64,000 nucleotides of DNA from a virus: positions 1 through 64,000 of IMG/VR virus record IMGVR_UViG_3300042569_002050. One strand, given 5' to 3'. Shown in pieces: positions 38,015-47,600 of the stretch (its first letter is position 1; each line of letters begins with the position of its first letter). The position numbers were made by a program, and so were the translations under genes. The notes under the pieces were generated by a model, which was given only the letters and a program-made list of their open reading frames with translations, was not told where the DNA came from and made no database searches.

Positions 38015-38767
38015 ATGAGCGATTTTAAAATGCCAACCGAAACGGTTTCGTTGCCTTCAAAAGGATTATTATATCCAAAAGACTCACCACTTTCTAAAGG
38101 TGAAATTGAAATGAAATATATGACAGCTAAAGAAGAAGATATTCTTACTAATGCTAATTATATTAAAGATGGATCAGTACTCAACAGAGTAATGCAATCA
38201 TTAATAGTAACACCAGTTAGTTTTAATGATATATTAGTGTGCGATAAAAACGCTATACTGTTAGGTGCTCGTATTTTAGGATATGGTGCTGAATATCAAT
38301 TTAAAAATTATAATTACGAGACAGGTGTTGAAGAAATAGTAAGTGTTGATTTATCAGCATTAAAAGAAAAAGAAGTTGATTTATCATTATTTGAAGAAGG
38401 TAATAATGAATTTACATTTAAAATGCCTTTATCTGGAAATACAGTAACATTTAAATTATTAACACATGGTGATGAACAAAAAATTGATGCTGAAATTAAA
38501 GGTTTAAAGAAAATTAACCCACAAGGTTCATTTGAAATCACAACTCGTTTAAAATATATAATCACATCAGTTAATGGTGATAGAGAATTAGCAACTATTC
38601 GTGATTTTGTTGATAATGGTTTAACAGCAAAAGATGCTAGAGCATTACGCGAGTACTATGCACAAATCCAACCAGATATTGATATGACTCACTACCCTGA
38701 AGGTGCAGAGGAGGGCATTTCTATTCCAGTAGGAATTAACTTTTTTTGGCCTGACTCAGGAAGATAG
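38015..38767 (+). CDS. Baseplate hub assembly protein (gp26-like)
   Basis: A 250-residue member of the T4 gp26 baseplate hub family. Characteristic are VSLPSKGLLYPKDSPLSKG at the start, MKYMTAKEEDILTNANYIKDGSVLNRVM at ~33-60, and the C-terminal IPVGINFFWPD, a near-universal ending in these proteins. Length is close to other marine T4-like relatives. It lies between tail tube and tape measure, the expected site. A seven-T run near the 3' end, with a +1 frame open into the next gene, allows a speculative frameshift product. Confidence 0.85.
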   Translation: MSDFKMPTETVSLPSKGLLYPKDSPLSKGEIEMKYMTAKEEDILTNANYIKDGSVLNRVMQSLIVTPVSFNDILVCDKNAILLGARILGYGAEYQFKNYNYETGVEEIVSVDLSALKEKEVDLSLFEEGNNEFTFKMPLSGNTVTFKLLTHGDEQKIDAEIKGLKKINPQGSFEITTRLKYIITSVNGDRELATIRDFVDNGLTAKDARALREYYAQIQPDIDMTHYPEGAEEGISIPVGINFFWPDSGR

Positions 38768-38771
38768 ACCT

Positions 38772-39020
38772 ATGATATTTGACCAAATCCATGAAATAGT
38801 GTTTCATGGAAAAGGTGGATATGATTGGAATACAGTGTATAATATGCCGATATGGTTGCGTCGATTTACGTTCCATAAAATGAAAAAGTTTTACGATGAT
38901 GAAAATGAAGCTATAGAAAAACAAAATAAACAGCTTGAAAATAAAACACAAACATCATCTAAACCATTAACACCAAACGTATCACAACCCACATATTCAA
39001 CAAGAGCGCCTAAGAAATAG
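38772..39020 (+). CDS. Small conserved tail/baseplate protein following gp26
   Basis: An 82-residue protein with the conserved core GKGGYDWNTVYNMPIWLRRFTFHKMKK (~14-40), found directly after gp26-like genes in many T4-like phages. The C-terminal half is a charged, low-complexity tail. The function is unknown; hub assembly or a tape-measure chaperone role fits its place between gp26-like and tape measure. It starts four bases after the gp26-like stop, in the +1 frame relative to it. A terminator overlaps its 3' end. Confidence 0.7.
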   Translation: MIFDQIHEIVFHGKGGYDWNTVYNMPIWLRRFTFHKMKKFYDDENEAIEKQNKQLENKTQTSSKPLTPNVSQPTYSTRAPKK

Positions 39021-39030
39021 GCGCTTTTTA
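39005..39030 (+). terminator. Rho-independent terminator
   Basis: Stem AGCGCCT/AGGCGCT (39005-39011 with 39019-39025), 7-base loop, then TTTTTA. The 5' arm lies within the last codons of the preceding gene; an ATATTTAT element follows at once. Confidence 0.85.
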
Positions 39031-39038
39031 TATTTATA
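39029..39038 (+). promoter_or_regulatory. ATATTTAT-type element, putative late promoter of tape measure gene
   Basis: TATATTTATA overlapping the T-tract of the terminator and 30 bases upstream of the ATG at 39069. Confidence 0.55.
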
Positions 39039-39068
39039 CAGGTAACTATTACCTATTATTGTTTACTC

Positions 39069-41726
39069 ATGGATGAGAAATTATTAAAACAAATTGAACA
39101 GTACTTAAAAGACTCAGGTCTAAACGCTATTGAACTTAGAAAGCGAATGGATGAGGTTAAAGCAAGTACAACAGAGTTTAATAGAGAATTAATTAATGCT
39201 CAGCGCCATTTTGCTGAAATGAATAATGAGTTTACAGATCTTGCCGATCAATTAAAAAATGTTGTACGAGATCTATCTAGAACTAATGTTACTTCTAAAG
39301 ATATTAATTCAAGTTTTAGAAAAATCAGTGGTTTAGCTGATAAATTAAAATACGACTCTCAAGATATTAGTAGATTATCTAAACAAGATTTAATAAGTAA
39401 TGGAAAAAAACTTCAAATAGAGATTGATAGATTAGCTAAAAGTAAAACTTTTTTAGATCAAAAATATAAAGGAAAAACCTTAGACGCTGAAGAACAAAAA
39501 GCAATTGAGAGTAAAAATAAATCAAAATTAGAAGAAATATCTCAATATAGAGAATTATTAGGTTTATTTGATGAAGAAGGAAAATTTTTAGATAAAAATA
39601 ATAATTATTTAGTTAGAGCTCAAGACTTAAATTTAAAAAGATTAAAAGATGAAGAGGAAATTATTAAAAAATTAGGTATATCTGGAAAAATAGTAGATGG
39701 GATTGTTGGTTCTTTAGGTAAATTAGGTATTAGTAGTACTTTCTTTGAAAATTTAAAAGAAGATATGAGAGATACTGCTAAAGAAGGAAGTAAATGGGAT
39801 GTGTTAATGACAGGAATAAAAGGAACTGTTTCTGGAATAGGACAAGCATTAAAAGATCCCGTTACCCAATTAACTATATTATTAAAGATTGCTAATTTCT
39901 TCTTTAAAGCTGCTCTAAATGCAAATGCACAAGCAGTTGAATTAGGAAAACAATTAGGATATGGAACTCAAAGAGCTGATGCTTTTAGAGAAAAGATGGT
40001 TGATATCCAAAACGCATCTGAAAATTTAAACGTAAACACAGCCACATTAACTCAAGCATTTGGTGAACTAGTAAAGGCAACTGGATTTGCTTATGAATTT
40101 ACAACAGACCAGCTTGAAACTCAAATTAAATTAACTAAACAGGTTGGATTACAAGCAGATGAAGCAGCTCAAGTTCAAAGATATGCTGCATTGTCTGGTA
40201 AATCATCTGAAGAAACATATAGATCATTTGTTAGAGGTTTAGCAACAGCAAGAAACCAACTTAAAGTTGGTATTGATTTCAGATCAGCATTAGCTGAGGC
40301 TGTTAAAGTATCAGGTCAATTAGCTGCTAATTTAGGATATAATCCTGAGCGTATAGCTAGAGCTGTAGTAGCTATGAAAGCCTTAGGTACTACATTAGAA
40401 GATACTAAATCACAAGCAGAATCTTTATTAAATTTTGAATCATCAATTGAAAATGAATTAAAAGCTGAATTATTAACAGGTCAAGCTTTAAATTTAGAAA
40501 GAGCTAGAGCATTAGCTTTACAAGGTGATATGGCGGGTGTGGCTCAAGAATTAGCAAACCAAGGCATGACTGCTGTTAAGTTCTCTAAAATGAATGTATT
40601 AGCACAAAACGCTTATGCTCAATCTTTAGGAACTACATCTGATAAATTAGCTGAACAATTAAGAAAAAGAGAAGAAGCGGTTAAATCTGGTAAATCTTTA
40701 GCTCAAATAAATGAAGAAGAAGCAGCACAAGCTCTTGAAAGACAAAATGTTCAAGATAAGTTTAATGCTGCTATGGAGAAATTACAAAGAATTGTAGGAG
40801 ATTTGTTAGCAGGTCCTTTAGGTTCCTTTTTAGATTTATTAAGTGGAGCTTTGAATATAATCAATTATATGGCTACTCCTATCAAAATAATAGGAGGATT
40901 ATTTTTAGGTATCTATGGAACAATGGCTGCAATAAATGGAATAGGTAAAGCAATAGCAGTAACTGAAGGGTTATCTGCATCATTGATGGGTAGAAAAGCA
41001 GGATACCAAGCAGCTTCTTTAACAAGTAAAATAGCAGAAAATGTAGCAACAACCTTTGGTAACGCTCAAGCAGCAATAGGATTAGCTACTGAAGGAGGAA
41101 AATTATCATTCAGACAATTAAACTCAGCTTTAGAAAAGGAATCATTAGTTACTAAAGCAATAGCATACGGTTGGGCTCTTAAAGATTTAATTGTTGAAAG
41201 AAGTAAAGCCTTCCTTTCTAGAATAGGATTATTATCTTTAGTAGGGCAGATTGCAAAATACCCAATAATGTTAGCATTAAGAGGTACAGAAGCAACATTA
41301 GCTACTACAACAGCCGCTGCTACAGTTACAGCGGCAGAAGCCGCTTCATTTGGTGCTGCTACAGTATGGATTATAGCAGGTTTAGCAGCTGTTATGGCTT
41401 CTTTAGGTACTTATATGGCTATGAAAGATGGTATAGTTGATCCAAGCAAAGGCCCTGTAATGACTGGAGAGTTTGGTTCTGTACAATTAGATCCAAAAGA
41501 TAAAGCAATGTATGGGGCCGATGGTAAAATTAAAGTAGGCACAGATTTAGCAGGTGGTGAAAGTGGTGGTGGAGGAGTATCTATTGATTTATCACCAGTA
41601 GTAGCAGCTCTTAATGAAGTTAAAGCGGCTATTGGTCAATTAATCAATAAAGAAGGTATAGTAATGATGGATAGTGTGAAAGTAGGTACAACACAAAATA
41701 TGAACGGACGTTACAAAACGGCCTAA
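39069..41726 (+). CDS. Tail tape measure protein
   Basis: An 885-residue protein with tape-measure architecture. A long coiled-coil N-terminus (~1-210) is followed by a conserved central region (LTGQALNLERARALALQGDMAGVAQELANQGMT) and hydrophobic Ala/Gly-rich segments able to span membrane (~600-640 and ~760-800, TVWIIAGLAAVMASLGTYMAM). It ends in a Gly-rich linker and a short helical domain. Position after tube, gp26-like and the small chaperone-like gene supports the call. Tail length is set by this protein and it may form part of the DNA-injection channel. Confidence 0.85.
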   Translation: MDEKLLKQIEQYLKDSGLNAIELRKRMDEVKASTTEFNRELINAQRHFAEMNNEFTDLADQLKNVVRDLSRTNVTSKDINSSFRKISGLADKLKYDSQDISRLSKQDLISNGKKLQIEIDRLAKSKTFLDQKYKGKTLDAEEQKAIESKNKSKLEEISQYRELLGLFDEEGKFLDKNNNYLVRAQDLNLKRLKDEEEIIKKLGISGKIVDGIVGSLGKLGISSTFFENLKEDMRDTAKEGSKWDVLMTGIKGTVSGIGQALKDPVTQLTILLKIANFFFKAALNANAQAVELGKQLGYGTQRADAFREKMVDIQNASENLNVNTATLTQAFGELVKATGFAYEFTTDQLETQIKLTKQVGLQADEAAQVQRYAALSGKSSEETYRSFVRGLATARNQLKVGIDFRSALAEAVKVSGQLAANLGYNPERIARAVVAMKALGTTLEDTKSQAESLLNFESSIENELKAELLTGQALNLERARALALQGDMAGVAQELANQGMTAVKFSKMNVLAQNAYAQSLGTTSDKLAEQLRKREEAVKSGKSLAQINEEEAAQALERQNVQDKFNAAMEKLQRIVGDLLAGPLGSFLDLLSGALNIINYMATPIKIIGGLFLGIYGTMAAINGIGKAIAVTEGLSASLMGRKAGYQAASLTSKIAENVATTFGNAQAAIGLATEGGKLSFRQLNSALEKESLVTKAIAYGWALKDLIVERSKAFLSRIGLLSLVGQIAKYPIMLALRGTEATLATTTAAATVTAAEAASFGAATVWIIAGLAAVMASLGTYMAMKDGIVDPSKGPVMTGEFGSVQLDPKDKAMYGADGKIKVGTDLAGGESGGGGVSIDLSPVVAALNEVKAAIGQLINKEGIVMMDSVKVGTTQNMNGRYKTA

Positions 41727-41729
41727 TTT

Positions 41730-41739
41730 AATATTTATA
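41730..41739 (+). promoter_or_regulatory. ATATTTAT-type element, putative late promoter of baseplate operon
   Basis: AATATTTATA followed by CATAGACAAT, 25 bases upstream of the ATG at 41765. It would drive 41765-48747. Confidence 0.6.
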
Positions 41740-41764
41740 CATAGACAATTTTAAATTAAATAAA

Positions 41765-42061
41765 ATGGCAATCATTAATCAAAAAGACAAAAGCAAATTG
41801 GGTTTGACAGCTAATAGATTAGAAGCTAGAAAATTTGGATATTTTGCTGGTACCGCAACTGATAAATTACACAATCAGTATTCAATTCACACAGATCCTA
41901 AAGTTAAATTAGTTGACTTTAATGGTTCTTCTAAAGTTAGACCAGAATCTACATTAAATGAATTAGATCCTAAGGCACCACGCAACCCACGTGCAAAACA
42001 ATACAAATCAAAATCAGGTCGTAAATATAGCGATTTAGGTCCGACTGACGGTCGTTATTAA
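41765..42061 (+). CDS. Small basic baseplate-operon protein
   Basis: A 98-residue basic protein (MAIINQKDKSKLGLTANRLEARKFGYF...), with a Lys/Arg/Ser-rich C-terminal half (PRAKQYKSKSGRKYSDLGP). No family is recognised. It is the first gene of the baseplate operon and may be a minor tail protein. The extended, poorly structured sequence suggests binding along another protein. Confidence 0.6.
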   Translation: MAIINQKDKSKLGLTANRLEARKFGYFAGTATDKLHNQYSIHTDPKVKLVDFNGSSKVRPESTLNELDPKAPRNPRAKQYKSKSGRKYSDLGPTDGRY

Positions 42062-42076
42062 TAAACAAATCAAGGA

Positions 42077-44368
42077 ATGCCTATAATAACACAGTTAAAT
42101 GCTACCAAACTACGTAGTTTGAAGTACGGTAATGATACTTCAGACGGGGGTAACAGTGGGCAACCTTATGTAAAAACCGAATTAAAAGATTTAGATAAAC
42201 CCCTTACTAGATTTAGACTTACTAAATTTGATGATGGTTTAATTAGAGGGGGACATATAGGAGCTTTAAATGCCTCAATAGTTGATACGATTCGTATAGG
42301 TAAATTTTTTAAAGACTTACCTAAAGGACCTTTATTTTTAGCTAAACAAGTTGGATTGCAATTATCTAATCCAAAACTTGAAACTAAAAAAAGTCTTGGT
42401 GGGTTGCTTGGTTCAACTCGTTTATATAATTTAGGTATTAACACCCTTCGTCAAATCCCTCTTACGGCATTCGGTGGACACTTAACAAGACATGGTCTTT
42501 TCCCAGTAACGGATGATAGTATTAAATACATTAAGGTAGTTGCTGAAAATAATAAAAATTCTGATAATAATAGATTAGTTGCTTTAACAGATAAATTCAA
42601 TTTAGGAGATAATATAGGAGGTGTTGGTGAGGATTTTGATTTACAAGAAGAAAGAAGAGAAAATAGAATTGCTAACAGAGAAGGAAGACGAGCTAACAGA
42701 GCTACTAACAGAGAAGGAAGACGAGCTAACAGAGCTACTAACAGAGAAGGAAGACAAGCTAACAGAGCTACTAATCAACTTTTAAGACAATATTCTAAGG
42801 AATTTGGTGGTGATTTTTTTCGAGAAAAATTTATCCGTACTGATTTTGATCGTACTAATTTTAAAAGAAATAAACTAGATGTAAAAGCATTACTTAGTCA
42901 ATTTACTATTGATAGTTACAATGGAGGTCCTAATTCATTATATGGTATAGGAAGAACTACTATCAATAGACATACTTTTACTGAAGATAAAAGAAAAATA
43001 AATGACGCTCTTGTTGAATCACAATTCCAAACTATAATTGGAAGTATATCTGTTAATCCATTAACCGAACAAAGCAGATTTGAAACATCTGAAGAAATTT
43101 GGACTACTGGATCTATTTCATCTCCATTATCACCCCTCTTCCCATTAAATAAAGTTGTAGAAACTGATCAATTTAAGGCCTTAGGTAGAAAAAGACAAGG
43201 AAATGATTTCTTTTATAGTACAGAAGTTTCAACAAGTAAATTACAAGATGATATTGGGAATGGAAAGATTTTTGTAGATGTCAAAGCGACAGATTTTATC
43301 CCTTCAATAAATCCACTTACAGTTGCCTCTTTTGATAAATTTGTTGCATTAAAATATACTAAAGAAAATACAGAGTATATAGGTGGAAGTAGAGAGATTA
43401 CAACTTTTGTTGGAACATCAGGAGATTCTTTTATAGGGGAAAAAGGAGATGATCCTACAGGCACTCAAACATTTACTAGTAAAATATCTCAAGCAGATGC
43501 TGAAAAACAATTATCTGACTGGGAAAATATATCTAGTAAATTAGATGAAGTTATTGTTGCTAGTGGTAAACGTGCAAAGAAGAATTTAGTTAAAGCATCT
43601 ATTGTAAATGTAAAGAACATTCCTGAAGAAAATAAATTAAAAACAATATATGAAAATGGAGAAATGGCTGATTCTCCAAAAACTGAAATAAATCAAACAA
43701 ATTTTAAAACAGAAGAAATTACCATAGATAGAGATCCAAAGATTAAGGGTAGTGGTAAACCTTCTTTTAAATATTTTAGTGGACGAGATACGATTCCCAA
43801 CTTTGATAGAATTGATCGAAACATAATGCTAGTAACTTTCGATCCAATAAATCCATTTGACACTACTGACCTAGGAACAGTAGTATTCTCAGCATATTTA
43901 TCAGGTTTTAAATATAATTCAAACTCAACTTGGAACCCAGTAAAATATGTGGGAAGGTCAGAGAGTTTTTATACCTTCACTGAGCATAAAAGAGATGTAA
44001 GTTTTAACATACAAGTCCCATGTTTTAATAGAATTCATTTACTTGAAAAACATAGAGCATTAAGTCAATTACAATCAGCAGGTGCTGGAAAATATGATGG
44101 TAATAATAGATTAGGAGGAATAATTACAAAAGTAACATTAGGGAATTACTTAGTTGCAGAACCAGGAATATTAACATCAGTTTCTTTTGATATACCTGAT
44201 GTTTCATCTTGGGATATAGATGAAAAATTAGCAATGTATATAAATGCACAATTTAGTTTTACTATTATTGGAAAAGAATTATCTACATATAAAGAAGGTG
44301 GATTTTTATCTTATTTAGATAACCCAATGAGTGGAACAGGATTTTTAACAGGATCACAAGCTAGATAA
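42077..44368 (+). CDS. Baseplate protein, possible tube-initiator/hub-associated
   Basis: A 763-residue protein in the baseplate operon. The N-terminal ~160 residues (TRLYNLGINTLRQIPLTAFGGHLTRHG) and the C-terminal ~200 (YVGRSESFYTFTEHKRDVSFNIQVPCFNR, GGIITKVTLGNYLVAEPGILTSVSFDIPD) look conserved. The latter resembles contractile-tail proteins that start the tail tube on the hub (gp48/gp54-like position). The middle is low-complexity and includes three tandem 11-residue repeats rich in Asn/Arg (~200-232) encoded by 33-base DNA repeats. Its stop overlaps the next start. The specific gp number is uncertain. Confidence 0.55.
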   Translation: MPIITQLNATKLRSLKYGNDTSDGGNSGQPYVKTELKDLDKPLTRFRLTKFDDGLIRGGHIGALNASIVDTIRIGKFFKDLPKGPLFLAKQVGLQLSNPKLETKKSLGGLLGSTRLYNLGINTLRQIPLTAFGGHLTRHGLFPVTDDSIKYIKVVAENNKNSDNNRLVALTDKFNLGDNIGGVGEDFDLQEERRENRIANREGRRANRATNREGRRANRATNREGRQANRATNQLLRQYSKEFGGDFFREKFIRTDFDRTNFKRNKLDVKALLSQFTIDSYNGGPNSLYGIGRTTINRHTFTEDKRKINDALVESQFQTIIGSISVNPLTEQSRFETSEEIWTTGSISSPLSPLFPLNKVVETDQFKALGRKRQGNDFFYSTEVSTSKLQDDIGNGKIFVDVKATDFIPSINPLTVASFDKFVALKYTKENTEYIGGSREITTFVGTSGDSFIGEKGDDPTGTQTFTSKISQADAEKQLSDWENISSKLDEVIVASGKRAKKNLVKASIVNVKNIPEENKLKTIYENGEMADSPKTEINQTNFKTEEITIDRDPKIKGSGKPSFKYFSGRDTIPNFDRIDRNIMLVTFDPINPFDTTDLGTVVFSAYLSGFKYNSNSTWNPVKYVGRSESFYTFTEHKRDVSFNIQVPCFNRIHLLEKHRALSQLQSAGAGKYDGNNRLGGIITKVTLGNYLVAEPGILTSVSFDIPDVSSWDIDEKLAMYINAQFSFTIIGKELSTYKEGGFLSYLDNPMSGTGFLTGSQAR
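42674..42772 (+). repeat. Three tandem 33-bp repeats within baseplate gene
   Basis: Copies at 42674-42706, 42707-42739 and 42740-42772, in frame, encoding NREGRRANRAT; the third differs by one base (Arg to Gln). Confidence 0.9.
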
Positions 44369-44667
44369 TGAGATACACAACAAGAGATATTATACAAACA
44401 CCAACAGGTACTAAATACCTTAAGTTAAAGAAATACCCAAACATTCCTTTAACCGAGGATGATATCTATGTTATCACAACAATAGGAGATAGATTAGATC
44501 TATTAGCCTATTCATACTACAAAAACCCAGAATATTGGTGGATTATATCATCAGCAAACAATAATATAAACAAAGGATCTATGTTCTTAACACCAGGTAC
44601 TCAATTAAGAATACCAACAGATTTAGGTGCTGTATTAAAAATGTTTGACGATTTAAATTACAAATAA
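44368..44667 (+). CDS. Baseplate wedge protein, gp53-like, LysM-type
   Basis: A 99-residue protein matching the compact gp53/LysM-like wedge proteins. YVITTIGDRLDLLAYSYYKNPEYWWIISSANN, followed by PGTQLRIP, is the conserved core; T4 gp53 has the same RLDLL...YWW arrangement. It links baseplate wedges in contractile tails. It is translationally coupled to the upstream baseplate gene (TAATG) and followed four bases later by the hub gene. Length is shorter than T4 gp53, as in many relatives. Confidence 0.8.
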   Translation: MRYTTRDIIQTPTGTKYLKLKKYPNIPLTEDDIYVITTIGDRLDLLAYSYYKNPEYWWIISSANNNINKGSMFLTPGTQLRIPTDLGAVLKMFDDLNYK

Positions 44668-44671
44668 TGTT

Positions 44672-47600
44672 ATGTCTATATTTAAAGAATCATTTCCGTC
44701 TCATATCAAACAGCAACTCTTAAAAAGAGGAGAGGCTCTTAATAGACGTAATTTAACAGACATATCAATCCACAACGGTGCAAAGGCATGGTTAAGAATG
44801 TCTTCATCTGTTGATGTGAATGGAGATAGTGGAGCCTTAGCTAAAAATTATGTTTTATTAGGTGGTGCTTTACACAATGATAAATTAAGAAGTGGTGTAG
44901 GAAAAGGTCCTGAAAATGCATATTCATTGCAAACACCAAGCGGTAAAACACATTTGTATGGTATTAGACCAATGCCTGGTATTACAAGTGCTGAGGTTAA
45001 ATCCAAAGGTGCTTATGGTTCATTAAGAGAAGTAACAATAAATTTTAATTGTTGGGATATAACTCAATTAGAAGATTTAGAATTACTCTACATGAGACCA
45101 GGTTATTCTGTATTATTAGAATGGGGTTGGACTGCTTATATTAATAATAATGGAGATTTAGTAACAACCCCAGAAACTCCATTTAATATATTTGATAGCA
45201 GCCTCATTGATAAAGATTATCAAAATGTATTTCAACAATTATTTGAAAAAGAGGAAAGAGCACAGGGAAATTATGGTGGATTCTTAGGTATAGTAAAAAA
45301 TTATAAATGGTCTGCAAGACCAGATGGAGGATATGATTGCTCAACAACTCTGATTTCTATCGGTGAAATGATAGAATCATTAAAAATAAACTACTCAGCA
45401 GCTAATTTATCATTAATATCATTAGAAGCTAATGGGTACTTAAAAATAACACCCTCAGCAAAGACTCCAAAACCAGAAGATCTAAAAAAATTCTATTCTA
45501 GAAACTTTATTTCAGGATTAATATACGAATTGTGGTGTTCTGTTGAATCAGAAAACCAAAGTGCTAAGTATGAAGTAACTGATAAATATGGTGTTACATA
45601 TGATATGTTTACCATGGATATTGAATTACACGGAGAAGGTGAAGAAGATGAAGAATTTGACGACACTGATCGTCAAAAATTCATTACACTAGAATCTTTA
45701 TGTAAGTTAATAAATAACCATATAACAGTAGGTATTGTAGCAGAAGATGGAAATAAACCAATTGTTGGTGTAACAACAAGTGATAGACCTTACCAAAATG
45801 GAGTAAAAATGTCTTCTGGAAATTTAAAAAAACCAGAAGCCCCTTATTTATTAGGCTTATGCCATCCTTTACAAATATCTGTAAATCCTACAGTATGTTT
45901 AATTAAAAATGATATTTGGGGAGCTTTTAAATTACCTGAAGATTTAGCTTCAACCCCTACAGGATCAGCAGCAACTACAACTGTTGTAGGGGACCCAGGA
46001 CCTCAAGTTAAGAATAGTGATGGTACAAGTAAAACTATGGATTTTTTAGGCTCCAAAATTACAGTAGAAGTTGCTGCTAGTATAGTAATAAATAACACAG
46101 TAATACCTGAGGGTGTGAAGGATAATAGTGATGAAAAAACTATTGCAGATTCTCTTACAAGATATTTTGATGCTTGTAATAAAGCAGGCATTGATGTAGA
46201 TTCGGCTGCTCGTGAATTGCAAAGACAATATGAATTAGCAGTAAAGGTTGAAAAAAAGGATGGGTTTATTACCCCACAAGTATCTACAGGTGGAAAAGGT
46301 TATTATCAATTTGAACAATTTTATGATTTTCTAGATGCATCTTTTCTAGAATCAGAGATAGAAGGTATTTCTTTAGGTTTAAAGAATTTAAAAGGAACAG
46401 ATTTAGGTATAATTAAAACTAAAAAAGCAACAATTACAGCTCAAATTGAATTAGAGCGAAAAACAAAAGAAGTAAAAGATGCTCAAAAAGGTGCCGCAAA
46501 TGCTCTTGCATTTATGGATAATTTAAAACCATTTTCTGTAGCTGATGATAGTGGCACTCCCGATGCCGCTTGTAAAGCAGGTTTAGGTCAAATAGGAAAT
46601 ATATATGTTAGTTTACGTTATTTGTTAAAAATAAGTAAAGACCCTGGATTAGAAGGAGGAGATAAAACTGAAAAAAATACTATTAATCTGTATGATTTTC
46701 TAAAGAAAATGCTAGCAGATATATCTACTGCGACAGGAAATGTAAATAATTTTGATATACACGTTGATCCTGTAGATAATATAGCTAGAATTATAGACAT
46801 CAACTTTGTAGATACACAAAATAAAGCAGATGCTTATAATAATGCATTTACATTCTATTCAGAAGATGGTAAACCAACAGGAAAATATAATGGTTTGTGG
46901 TCTACTGTAAGAAATTATTCATTAGAATCACAAATATTTTCTGAACAATCTTCTATCGTAGCAATAGGAGCCCAAACAGGGGGTGGTCAATTAGGCTTAG
47001 AAAATGATACTATGGTTGGTTTTAACCAAGGTGTAAAAGACCGTTTAAAGAAAAAAATAAATGCTATGAATACAACGAGTGCTGATGATAGCACTGCTAT
47101 TCAATTAGAAAATTTATTAACTAATTTATTACCTATATATGAATTTATTAGTTGGATGGGTAAAAGCTGGATTGGTGATTTTGAAGCAGATTTTGAAGTA
47201 ACTGAAGCATCTAAATATGAAGGTGCTCTTAGAGATGTTATAGCAATTTTTAGAGCATTGTCTGCAAATCCAATTAAATTTAAAGCAATTATCCCAACAA
47301 AACTATCATTAGAAATAGATGGTATATCAAATCTAATTATAGGACATATGTTTAATATCCACCCAGATTTACTTCCTAAAGGATATAAAACTGATGGTGA
47401 AGTTGGTAGAAGATTAGGATATATTTTAACAGGTATAGGACATACAATTAATGACAGTGGTTGGACAACTAAATTAGAGGGACAAACAATTATTCTAGAA
47501 GACCCAGATGGTGAAGAAGTAGATTTATTTGATGTTACTTTACAAGGAAGTAGAGTTACTAGTGCTACTGCTAAAGTTAGAAATGGTGGTGGAGGATTAA

